In this document: positions 1 through 8,828 of the stretch, one piece after another
How the letters are laid out: each line of letters opens with the position of its first letter
How positions within the stretch are numbered: position 1 is the first letter of the stretch
DNA from: Lachnospiraceae bacterium
GTDB taxonomy: Bacteria > Bacillota > Clostridia > Lachnospirales > Lachnospiraceae
Assembly (NCBI GenBank): GCA_022764465.1
Contig: JALERL010000037.1
Coordinates: 1-64,000, forward strand
DNA length: 64,000 bases
Direction: 5' to 3'
Notes under the pieces: model-generated
Told to the model about the DNA's origin: nothing
The model's input: the letters and a program-made list of their open reading frames with translations, nothing else
Databases searched by the model: none
Program-made: the position numbers and the translations under genes

Positions 1-69
1 TATTCTTTTGCTGTAACGGATATCATCGCCGCACTCTGTGGATTGATACTAATGAAAAAGCAGCTTTGA
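1..69 (+). CDS. C-terminal fragment of a membrane protein (possibly MATE family), cut by window edge
   Basis: Frame 1 reads YSFAVTDIIAALCGLILMKKQL then TGA; hydrophobic C-terminal helix with basic tail, MATE-like. Confidence 0.35.
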   Translation, partial: YSFAVTDIIAALCGLILMKKQL

Positions 70-112
70 AGAAATGACTACTAAAGTTGCAGATTGATCG
101 AACACGACAGAG

Positions 113-349
113 ATAAGAACAATATTTGCAGAATACAATCCACAGTGCAATAGTATTGATGTTTACACCTCTGCTGGCTATATGCTCCGCATTGATTGTT
201 GGGAAGCAGAAAAGAATTTAAAGACTACACCCGGATCAGACTGTGCATTAAATGCACTTGCCATTGATGAACCACTTGAATATGTACGATTATATTTGGA
301 TGGGAATATGCAGATATGGGTAGATGCAGAAGATTCACTCGAACTTTGA
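113..349 (+). pseudogene. DUF6061-like small protein lacking an ATG start
   Basis: Open frame ..IRTIFAEYNPQCNSIDVYTSAGYMLRIDCWEAEKN...LDGNMQIWVDAEDSLEL ending TGA at 347-349; no ATG after the upstream in-frame TGA at 95-97, ATA at 113 sits where a start is expected. Confidence 0.4.
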
Positions 350-360
350 AAAATGTTTAT

Positions 361-395
361 GAGGCTGCCATATCGCATGTGGCAGCCTCTTTTCA
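361..395 (+). terminator. Rho-independent terminator
   Basis: GAGGCTGCCA-TATCGCATG-TGGCAGCCTC followed by TTTT. Confidence 0.75.
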
Positions 396-418
396 GTGCA
401 TCAACTTCAATGTAAAAA

Positions 419-808
419 TCAATTATTCATATCGTAGGAAGCCATAGCTTCTCTTTTTTTCCAACTAATAAATCCATATAAATCATTGATGAAAAAAATC
501 ATAAAATTAAACGCAACTGGCAAATACACCGGATTTTTGAAGGAAGCCAGTATCCACAAAACAATCAAAACAATATCATTTGACGCATATCCCAGTGCAT
601 AGTACGAAGAACGCAGGAGTGTCAATGCTGATGCAAGAAAACTGGTGGTAATAGATATTGTACTAAATACAATATTCGGTGTGTTTAATGCACGAAGAAT
701 GAAATAAAATATCAGGGTTGTGAGAACGCCAAACATTATAAGTCCTGCAATATGTTTCCGTGTCAGTTTTTGAATAGCTACACTATTTCCACTTTCAGAT
801 GTTCGCAT
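419..808 (-). pseudogene. PnuC-like nicotinamide mononucleotide transporter, C-terminal part only
   Basis: ...SSYYALGYASNDIVLIVLWILAS...FMIFFINDLYGFISWKKRE is PnuC-like; N-terminal helices missing; no convincing Shine-Dalgarno before ATG 808; overlaps the upstream ORF by 31 nt. Confidence 0.55.
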
Positions 809-1332
809 TGAAAAATATTTTTCAAGAGGCTGTCCAGTTCTGCCTGTGCCTTTATCACGTTATCTTTGTTAAAATCGTTGAAACCATCTATCGGAAAAAA
901 GATATCTGACGAATCAGCTGTAATCTTGCCATGTTCGCTTTGTCTCCATGTCCATCGTCTTGTACGCACCTGCTGACCAACTGCATATACCACTTCACCA
1001 ACATCAGGTGTTTCCTCTATATCAGCACCAAATGGAAGAAATGTATCTCCAGCTTTTGCTAAGCGGATACAGATATCTTCACTGCTTCCACCTAAATCAT
1101 GCGCTCCCATTGGCAGTGTGTATTTCAACGAAACAGCATTTCCCAAATCTACAACCGGATTTATATATGGCATTCCCTTTCCTTTGGCAATCCGGGTAAA
1201 AAGAGCCTCAATAGAGCAAAGATATTTGTTCGGATTGATTCTAAGTGTACGGAATGCCTCTCTGTATGGCAAAATCTCTGGTTCTTCCTTTACCTTTTTC
1301 CTTTCAAAATGTAATGCTGCTGTCTAATTCAT
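778..1332 (-). pseudogene. B3/4 (PheRS beta-like) domain protein, interrupted at codon 3 by TAG and apparently N-terminally truncated
   Basis: YREAFRTLRINPNKYLCSIEALFTRIAKGKGMPYINPVVDLGNAVSLKYTLPMGAHDLGG is B3/4-like; GGAGG-N7-ATG-AAT-TAG (1324-1332) precedes the open frame; ORF track starts at TTG 1272. Confidence 0.55.
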
Positions 1333-1346
1333 ATTAAATCCTCCAA

Positions 1347-2174
1347 TCAATTACATTTTACAGGAATACAGATTTCCGTTACAAATTTTTCCGGATCATT
1401 TGTGATTCCATAGTCAATCAGTGTTATCTCACGTGAAAATCCGACAATCTGCATCTGATGTTTTTTTATATAATCCAGTAATTTCTTATACTGTTCCGGA
1501 GCTTCTGCATGACTCCCCCGGAAGCACAAGCGGACACATAATGCTTCCTCCACAGGCATTGTCTCTCCATCATAGATATCTTCATCATCCAGTATTAAAA
1601 AGATACCGTCATATTTTTGGTATTCTGCCGTCTGTAAATGCTCTGAGGAAATTCCAAGTCCCACTTTACCAAGAAATACAACTGCCTCTGCCTTTGACTA
1701 ATCCAGCTTTCTAATAGGAGCTTCCATATCCTGCGAATCTTCTATTTTCAGAGGTGCTTCCACCCACACAACCCGGCTCGCTGGAAGCTGTACCAGTGTC
1801 ACAGTATCCAATGGTGTATTCTGTGCTTCTAATAAAACATTTAAACGATGGTTTATTTTTTGTTCAACTCGTTTTAATTCCTGCTGCTTTTCCAGAACAA
1901 TCTTTTTTTGCTGCATCAGCTTTTCCTCAATGCAGCTTATATCCTTATTTTTCAGAAAGTCTTCTATTTCAGCTAATGGCATATCTAACGCTCTTAAATA
2001 TCTGATAGTATTCAGTACCTCAAACTGTTCTGTTCCATAATAACGATACCCTGTATCTGGGGAAGTATATTCTGGGTGAAGCAGTCCAACATTCTCATAA
2101 TGCCGCAGGCTGCTGACACTTATATGAAAAAGTTTTGATACCTCACCTATAGAAAATAACCCTTTTCTGTCCAT
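1347..2174 (-). pseudogene. MerR-family regulator with C-terminal effector-binding-like domain, split by an in-frame TAG at 1698-1700
   Basis: N-part MDRKGLFSIGEVSKLFHISVSSLRHYENVGLLHPEYTSPDTGYRYY; reading through TAG gives ...APIRKLD*SKAEAVVFLGKVGLGISSEHLQ... in the same frame. Confidence 0.75.
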
Positions 2175-2178
2175 ATCA

Positions 2179-3534
2179 TCACACTTCCTTCTTTATCGGT
2201 TCTTTAGGATATATCACATAAAATGCAATCATACAAATTACCACTGATAATAACGAACCTGCCGCTGTTGCAAGTCCCATAGGAAACAATGTCGTTTTAA
2301 ATATTCTTGATGTCAGATAAACTCCCGGAATACGAACCAGTACAATTGCCAGAATGTTATGTAAGAATGACAGTCCGGATTTTCCACAGGCACAGAAATA
2401 GCCACTGCAGCTAAAATGAATACCTGCAAAAATACAGTCAAAGATATAACCTCGCAAATACTGACTGCCAAGCCTTATTACATCTGCTCCGGCTGATGTA
2501 TTTCCATCGGTAAATAAAGCAACGATTGATCCTGCAGTAAATTGAATTGTGATGGTTGCCAGTATTCCAAATCCAACTGCAATCAGTACAGCATACCGCA
2601 GGGTTGCAATAGCTCTTTCTGGTTTATTTGCTCCGATATTCTGTGCCCCAAGAGCTGAAACAGTTGATAACATTGAAGACGGAACCAGAAACAGAAAACT
2701 CATAATTTTCTCTACAATACCTACAGCGGCAGCATCATTTAATCCTCTCTGGTTTGCAATAATCGTTATTACTATAAAAGCCACCTGAATCAAGCCGTCC
2801 TGCACAGCGATTGGAATACCAATAGATAATATTTTTCCCATAACTGGTCTACGAGGTCTGAAATCTGTCTTAATAAGAGCAATGCTCTTCCTTTTTATAA
2901 TGACAATCAAAGACACAAGTACACTGATTGACTGAGAAATAGTTGTTCCAAGTGCAGCCCCCGCCGGACCAAGTTTAAATGCTCCCATAAAAAGATAATC
3001 CAATACAATATTGGCAGCACATGCCAAAGCTATAAAATACATCGGACTTTTACTGTCTCCCATGCCTCTGAAAATAGAGCTGATGATGTTGTATGCTGTG
3101 ATAAACGGAATACCAATAAAACAGATTGTCAGATATGTGACAGTACCATTTACAGCCTCAGCAGGAGTAGACATTACTGATACAATCGGGCGTACCAGCA
3201 TAAGCAGCAATGCCATTCCAACGATAGCAACTCCCATAAACAGAACTACTGTATTTCCAATAGCCTTAGATGCCTGTTTTTTGTTATTCGCTCCTATTGC
3301 CTGTGCAATACTTACTGTTGTTCCCATCGCAAGACCTACAATCATAACTGTAATCATATGCATAATCTGTGACCCAATGGATACTGCGGTAGTGCTTGCC
3401 ACACCATCGTATTGCCCGATGATAAACAAATCTGCCATTCCATAGAGTGTCTGCAAAAAATAGGAAAGCAGATACGGAAGTGAAAATAAAATTACATTTT
3501 TGAATACACTTCCGGTTGTAAGATTTTTTTCCAT
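2179..3534 (-). CDS. MATE family efflux transporter
   Basis: 451 aa, multi-TM, MATE-like repeats (GMADLFIIGQYDG; ANIVLDYLFMGAFKLGPAGAALGT). Confidence 0.9.
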   Translation of the reverse strand: MEKNLTTGSVFKNVILFSLPYLLSYFLQTLYGMADLFIIGQYDGVASTTAVSIGSQIMHMITVMIVGLAMGTTVSIAQAIGANNKKQASKAIGNTVVLFMGVAIVGMALLLMLVRPIVSVMSTPAEAVNGTVTYLTICFIGIPFITAYNIISSIFRGMGDSKSPMYFIALACAANIVLDYLFMGAFKLGPAGAALGTTISQSISVLVSLIVIIKRKSIALIKTDFRPRRPVMGKILSIGIPIAVQDGLIQVAFIVITIIANQRGLNDAAAVGIVEKIMSFLFLVPSSMLSTVSALGAQNIGANKPERAIATLRYAVLIAVGFGILATITIQFTAGSIVALFTDGNTSAGADVIRLGSQYLRGYIFDCIFAGIHFSCSGYFCACGKSGLSFLHNILAIVLVRIPGVYLTSRIFKTTLFPMGLATAAGSLLSVVICMIAFYVIYPKEPIKKEV

Positions 3535-3642
3535 AACATTTTCCTCTTTCTATATTGATATGAGTATATCATAAACTCTACAACGATTGTAGAGTCAATA
3601 TTTTTGTTAGAATTTAACTTATAAAATTTATTTTGAATGTTT

Positions 3643-4083
3643 CTAATAATATCCTCTGGCTTCCCGCCAGTCTTTTACATACCATCTGATTACAACATAC
3701 ACCAGTTGCACTAATAACAAGAGAAATAGCAGATTGATTGGCAATACTGTCTTTATCCAATCTCCAAAGTAGATTACTATTGCCATGCTTATAAGTGTTA
3801 CCAGTATGGTAATCATATCCCAGCAGTATTTCTTATATCCCCCCGCAATCTTTATTACGATGAATGCCAAAAGTATTCCCGCACCCACCAGACATCCACC
3901 GCAAACCAATATTCTTATCAGCCAGTATATAATTCCGGCAACGACAGGATTGGATATTCCATTACTAATCTGTGCCATATTCTTTCCTGTCAGTACAACC
4001 CAGCCAGCAATGGTCTGTGTAAAAGTTGCGATTGTAGCAAAGAATACCACGCAATCAGAAATAAATATTTTTGACCGTATCAT
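3643..4083 (-). CDS. Hypothetical multi-TM membrane protein
   Basis: 146 aa ORF, about four hydrophobic segments. Confidence 0.5.
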   Translation of the reverse strand: MIRSKIFISDCVVFFATIATFTQTIAGWVVLTGKNMAQISNGISNPVVAGIIYWLIRILVCGGCLVGAGILLAFIVIKIAGGYKKYCWDMITILVTLISMAIVIYFGDWIKTVLPINLLFLLLLVQLVYVVIRWYVKDWREARGYY

Positions 4084-4218
4084 CTGAAAAAGAGTAGTTG
4101 ATACAGAATACTATATCAGCAGAAACATCAATGTAACCGCCACCGTGTATCCATAGGCTTCTCCCTTGTTTCAGGAATTTCCGGTTTTGTAAAACAATTA
4201 TATAGTATTAACAACAAA

Positions 4219-4254
4219 AAAAGGAAACCTCTAAATAAAAAGGTTTCCTTTTTC
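4219..4254 (-). terminator. Terminator downstream of minus-strand tRNA-Leu
   Basis: AAAGGAAACCT...AGGTTTCCTTT hairpin flanked by T/A runs. Confidence 0.75.
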
Positions 4255-4264
4255 TCTCACATAA

Positions 4265-4349
4265 TGCGGAAGATGGGACTTGAACCCACACGCTCGCAAT
4301 GAGCACAAGATCCTTAGTCTTGCTCGTCTGCCAGTTCCGACACTTCCGC
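4265..4349 (-). tRNA. tRNA-Leu (anticodon AAG)
   Basis: GCGGAAG/CTTCCGC acceptor, CAAGA-CTAAGGA-TCTTG anticodon arm, long variable arm GCTC-ATTGC-GAGC, GTGGG-TTCAAGT-CCCAT T-arm. Confidence 0.95.
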
Positions 4350-4526
4350 ATGTGCATCACATGTTCTTGCGACGACTTTGATATAATAACAAACCCCACC
4401 GTTTTTGTCAATGACTTTTTTTACTTTTTCTGTTTTTTCGATTTTTTTCCATTTTTTATTTTTTTCACTTGACATATGATACGAAAACAGATAGAATAGC
4501 TTTTGCAAGTTCACTTGCAGATGTTT

Positions 4527-4610
4527 GCAGAAGTGGCGGAATTGGCAGACGCGCAGGCTTCAGGTGCCTGTGGTAGCAATATCGTGTGGGTTCAAGTCCC
4601 ATCTTCTGCA
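4527..4610 (+). tRNA. tRNA-Leu (anticodon CAG)
   Basis: GCAGAAG/CTTCTGC acceptor, CAGGC-TTCAGGT-GCCTG anticodon arm, long variable arm, canonical T-arm. Confidence 0.95.
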
Positions 4611-4637
4611 TTAACAGATAAGAGCAGAACCTATTGA

Positions 4638-5054
4638 TTACTCAATAGGTTCTGTTTTTAATTCTTCATTGAATAAATCTTTCTTCAAAAATATATCCTG
4701 CAAGCCTCGCATCGCATCAACTGCATCCAGATTAATACTCTTTATAAACAATAAATATCTTGATACAATAGCTGAAATCTCGTCATCTTCATCCACCGGA
4801 ATATCATCTACCACCATCTGTTTTACCAATCTTATTAATCGGGCTGAAGCATCATTTTTCACTCTTCCAACGAGTTCATCCAAAGAAACATCAAAAATAT
4901 CAGCTAACAGCATAAGTTTTTCAAGTGTTGGTGTACTTTCTTCCTGTTCCCATTTTGTCACAGCCTGTCTTGACACATTACATTTCTCTGCTAATTCTTC
5001 CTGCGAAAGATGCTTTTCCATTCGAAACAACTGGATATTATACCCTAATTCCAT
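4638..5054 (-). CDS. XRE-family helix-turn-helix transcriptional regulator
   Basis: LGYNIQLFRMEKHLSQEELAEKCNVSRQAVTKWEQEESTPTLEKLMLLADIFDVSLDELV. Confidence 0.9.
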   Translation of the reverse strand: MELGYNIQLFRMEKHLSQEELAEKCNVSRQAVTKWEQEESTPTLEKLMLLADIFDVSLDELVGRVKNDASARLIRLVKQMVVDDIPVDEDDEISAIVSRYLLFIKSINLDAVDAMRGLQDIFLKKDLFNEELKTEPIE

Positions 5055-5153
5055 ATGTTATCACCTCCTGATATTTACATTATCACTTAATTCGCCTGTT
5101 CACCATCAACCGGCACTATCAATTTTGCAACCACTGGTTGCATTTTATTTGAA

Positions 5154-5804
5154 TCATCCAATATTTATTTGCATCTTTTCAAGAAAATCACCAATTGTAC
5201 AGCTTAGATGCTCATTCGAATCCAATGAGGCATAATCAAACAATTGATAGTCCGGATCGAGTTCCAATTTTTGGATCAGTTTTCCCGTATTGACTGCATC
5301 ATCTAACCCATCATGGAAATTTCCCTCCGGTTCGACCTCAGCACGTTCCAGTGCTTCCTCTAAGCTAAACTGCCTGTCCAATTTGAATCTTTGCCTGAAT
5401 ACATCCTGATAATCCACCCAGCGATCCATTTCCATAAATGTATTTATGCATGCACTTTCAATATGTTTGGCTTTCAATTCACGTAAAAGCTGTCTTTGAT
5501 CCGAATCACTCCATGCAAAGATTTTGTATTCTCTTTCCCCGATCCATTCTGTCAGATGCTCCAATGCCTCCTTTAATCCCGGGGCTCTCTTGATATCATA
5601 ATTACGAATTCCCGTCATATGCTCTATGAAGTTATCCAACACCCCATACTCAGGATGAACATACTGACAAAGTGTTGCAATTCTTGAAAATTGTTCATCC
5701 AGAAGTACTGCTCCGATCTGAATAATTTCGCTTGCATATTTATAACTTCTGCAATAAAGTTTTGATACTCTGCACATTTCTAAATCAATTACCAGATAAT
5801 TCAT
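5154..5804 (-). CDS. DnaQ-like 3'-5' exonuclease
   Basis: MNYLVIDLEM...IIQIGAVLLDE...HMTGI...FHDGLDDAVNTGKL; GGAGG precedes ATG at 5804. Confidence 0.85.
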   Translation of the reverse strand: MNYLVIDLEMCRVSKLYCRSYKYASEIIQIGAVLLDEQFSRIATLCQYVHPEYGVLDNFIEHMTGIRNYDIKRAPGLKEALEHLTEWIGEREYKIFAWSDSDQRQLLRELKAKHIESACINTFMEMDRWVDYQDVFRQRFKLDRQFSLEEALERAEVEPEGNFHDGLDDAVNTGKLIQKLELDPDYQLFDYASLDSNEHLSCTIGDFLEKMQINIG

Positions 5805-6005
5805 ATGTACCTCCACTATTTAACTTCTATCCAACAGATCGGAGTTTGATCTTATACCTGCATTCAGCTTCTTTGTCTGATATAATTACAGATATCTTTT
5901 TTCAAATAAGGAATCAGATGCTTCCCCTCCGTTACTTGCTGATTTCATTTTACAATCCCAGACTATAATTTTCAATTTTCATATGTAGAATAAAAGTAGA
6001 CATCC

Positions 6006-6827
6006 TTATTCTTCCAGATATAATTCCATTGCCTTATATGCATTCAACGTATTCGTATCTGCATCATTAAAAGTGTCGGAATATGTCTGTAAACTGCCGG
6101 ATGGATTGGTTGCACAGTTTGTAAGTGATATATACGCATCATAGAGATCCGAAATCGCATCGTAGGCATCTTTGTATTCCTCTGGCGGATTTTTCAATTT
6201 CTTCATCAGTTTATTCACCGAATCCTGATTCTCTTTAATACTGCTTATCTGGCTACTAAAGCTTGCATCTGCGTACAGATTACTCATTGCGTCGTTAAAA
6301 TCAGATACGAAATATCCGTCAGGTCTGGTATATTTATCTGTTTTATCGTCTCTCTCCTCATAAATTGCATTGTACCATACCTCTTTCATCAGATTTGCAC
6401 TGGATTCTGCATCACTTGCCCCTGTCAGCATCGTGATCGCAGCTAATTTCAGATTATCGGAATACTCCTCTATCATTTGTGCATATTCATCGGCAGCTTT
6501 TTTCTTCTGATATTGTGTTATACCGAATGCTGCTGCTACACCCACAACCAGTAATACGATTAAGATTCCAATGATCGTTTTTACTTTCTTTGTAACCTTC
6601 ACACCTGTTACTTCAACCTTCTGTGGCTGACTATTTACTCCCTGCTCTAAAGAAGTCTCAACCGGACATCCACAATTCGTGCACTCGGTCATTCCCTCTT
6701 CAAGTTCTGCACCACACTCTGCGCAATGCTTCTTCTCCTCCGGTATCAATATCTCACCACAATGTACACATTTCTTTGCTTTTTCTGATATCTGTTCTCC
6801 ACAATGTGGACACACAATCATTGCCAT
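6006..6827 (-). CDS. Zinc-ribbon-domain membrane protein
   Basis: MAMIVCPHCGEQISEKAKKCVHCGE...CAECGAELEEGMTECTNCGCP then a TM segment; GGAGG upstream of ATG 6827. Confidence 0.8.
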   Translation of the reverse strand: MAMIVCPHCGEQISEKAKKCVHCGEILIPEEKKHCAECGAELEEGMTECTNCGCPVETSLEQGVNSQPQKVEVTGVKVTKKVKTIIGILIVLLVVGVAAAFGITQYQKKKAADEYAQMIEEYSDNLKLAAITMLTGASDAESSANLMKEVWYNAIYEERDDKTDKYTRPDGYFVSDFNDAMSNLYADASFSSQISSIKENQDSVNKLMKKLKNPPEEYKDAYDAISDLYDAYISLTNCATNPSGSLQTYSDTFNDADTNTLNAYKAMELYLEE

Positions 6828-7001
6828 AATAATATCCTCCTTCATCTTTATCACATCTGCTAATACTATCAATAGAACAAAAAAGATCAGCGAAAAGGAT
6901 TTTTTCCTTTCGTTGACCTGATTATGCCAGATTGCAAGTCCATAAATCTCCACTTGTATCTCGAATTTATGTTCTTTTTTGCACTTTTGTAGGATTTTAT
7001 T

Positions 7002-8036
7002 CTATTTTTTGCTATATTGCTGTGCCAGACGACGGATCTCCTCCTGTATCTCCTCTACCAGACTTTCCGGGCCGGTAATCTTTGCCCTTTCACCCAATGC
7101 CATAATCCAGTGAATAAAATGCATACTTGCCGACACCTTCACAACAACCCTGAAATGATCTTCATCCACTTTTTGCATGCTTACATCCTTGCCAAACCGG
7201 TCGATCATAACTCCCGCAAGACTGTTTTCACAAAGAATTTCCACATACTGTTCCTCTCCACTGAACATGTGGAACATTTTCTTGGCATAAGCTGCCATAT
7301 CCAGTTCTTTGAACTTATATCTTCCCTCACGCCCCTTATTTTCGATTTTTATATGAAGCATCTTATCTACACGGTAATGCTTTATCAGATCGGCATCTGA
7401 ATCGTAACCTACCAGATAATAATTTTCATCATCCCAGGATAATCCCCACGGACTGATCTCATATCGCGCACCATCCCTTTTTAATTCCGGTTCCTTTTTC
7501 ACATTCCACGTAAAATACTGAAAGGAAATCTTCGCATTCTGTGCAATTGCATTATGGATTGCATCAACATTCTCCATAATATCATGATTCATGGACTTCA
7601 CCCGTCCTGCAACATACACCTGTCGTTGCAGCATGGCTGCGTCCTGTCTGCTCGCTAAATGCTCAATTTTCTTAATCAGTTCATTTGATTTTTCTTCGGT
7701 AATAAACTTCGCTGATGCAACAGAATCAACCAGAAGCTTTAACTCTGCCAGTTCAAAATCCCGGTTGATTACCTGATAATGATACGTCTTCCCATACTGG
7801 GTCTTTTTTATCTTGATTCCAAAATCATCAAGCTGTGCAATATCATCATACAGACTCTTTCTTTCCGCTGTTACGTTGTTTGCAGACAGCTTATCAATAA
7901 TTTCCTGCAAGGTGATATCGTGTTTTGCATCTGTATTCTCCAATAGAATTCTTGCCAGATAAAGAATCTTAAGCTTCTGGTTACTTCTTGCACCCCGTCT
8001 GCACTTCTCTACCTGTACTTCCAGTTCCTCTGACAT
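7002..8036 (-). CDS. WYL-domain HTH transcriptional regulator
   Basis: N-terminal HTH, ...ISPWGLSWDDENYYLVGYDSDADLIKHYRVDKM WYL-type core. Confidence 0.88.
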   Translation of the reverse strand: MSEELEVQVEKCRRGARSNQKLKILYLARILLENTDAKHDITLQEIIDKLSANNVTAERKSLYDDIAQLDDFGIKIKKTQYGKTYHYQVINRDFELAELKLLVDSVASAKFITEEKSNELIKKIEHLASRQDAAMLQRQVYVAGRVKSMNHDIMENVDAIHNAIAQNAKISFQYFTWNVKKEPELKRDGARYEISPWGLSWDDENYYLVGYDSDADLIKHYRVDKMLHIKIENKGREGRYKFKELDMAAYAKKMFHMFSGEEQYVEILCENSLAGVMIDRFGKDVSMQKVDEDHFRVVVKVSASMHFIHWIMALGERAKITGPESLVEEIQEEIRRLAQQYSKK

Positions 8037-8106
8037 AAAAAATCCCCCCGTATGTTGATATCTCGATTATATCAAAAATACCGGAGGATACAAGATTCCA
8101 ATACGA

Positions 8107-8334
8107 TTATTGTGGCATATTCAAATAATCTTTTAACAAATTTTCCACCTGTTCATATATCATTGGAATAATTTCTGTTGCATATATTCGGGATTTATCA
8201 CAAGTAAATTTTATATCCTGAAAATAAGAAATATATTCTTTCTTCTCCAATATTTTGCCAGAATTTTCTCCGCCAATTCCTCCAGCTTTTATATATGGCT
8301 CATATTCCCCATAAGCTGATGGTCTGCCATTCAT
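8107..8334 (-). CDS. Hypothetical small protein
   Basis: 75 aa ORF, no clear Shine-Dalgarno. Confidence 0.25.
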   Translation of the reverse strand: MNGRPSAYGEYEPYIKAGGIGGENSGKILEKKEYISYFQDIKFTCDKSRIYATEIIPMIYEQVENLLKDYLNMPQ

Positions 8335-8349
8335 TTATAGTGCCCACAC

Positions 8350-8733
8350 TTAAACCGTTATCTCGATCTGATTTTGTTCTACCGCAACAATACAGCTTTC
8401 ATAATAGCCATCCCCGGTTGTCCTTGGTCCGCTAATTACTTCGAACCCATCATCCAATAACCGCTTCGTAAGCTCATCCACCTTCGTCTTGCTTCCGACA
8501 GAAAAAGCAATGTGCGCATAGCCGGTACGGGCAGGATCTTTTGGCAGATCCTGCATTTTAGGCTTGTTCATAATTTCTAACCGTGCCCCATCCTCAAAGG
8601 AAAGAAAATAGGATCGGAATCCGGTTTTTACATTATAATATCCTTCATTTGAGACAGCATCCAGATATTTCAAGAAAAAATCTCTTACGCCCTCTAAATC
8701 ATTTACGTATATTGCAATATGTTCAATCTTCAT
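8350..8733 (-). CDS. VOC (glyoxalase/bleomycin resistance) family protein
   Basis: MKIEHIAIYVNDLEGVRDFFLKYLDAV...AHIAFSVGSKTKVDELTKRLLDDGFEVISGPRTTGDGYYES. Confidence 0.88.
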   Translation of the reverse strand: MKIEHIAIYVNDLEGVRDFFLKYLDAVSNEGYYNVKTGFRSYFLSFEDGARLEIMNKPKMQDLPKDPARTGYAHIAFSVGSKTKVDELTKRLLDDGFEVISGPRTTGDGYYESCIVAVEQNQIEITV

Positions 8734-8828
8734 TTGAATCTCTCCTATTATTACATGCAATCAATTTCAATTACAACGATGTTCTTCCTCTATCTTATCT
8801 TTCCTAGTCAGATAACGCAACCAGATAT

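Noticed and set aside
1347-2174. Genome-wide reassignment of TAG as a sense codon
   Set aside because: TAG is the normal terminator of clearly intact genes in this window (phosphofructokinase at 24858-24860, rlmD at 43116-43118); local mutation or conditional readthrough is more economical
3011-3445. 144-aa ORF antisense to the MATE gene
   Set aside because: Shadow ORF opposite a well-supported coding gene, no recognisable domain
4208-4411. 67-aa minus-strand ORF through tRNA-Leu
   Set aside because: Consists mostly of translated tRNA and terminator sequence
4669-5235. 188-aa plus-strand ORF antisense to the XRE and exonuclease genes
   Set aside because: Opposes two recognisable genes; composition typical of antisense ORFs
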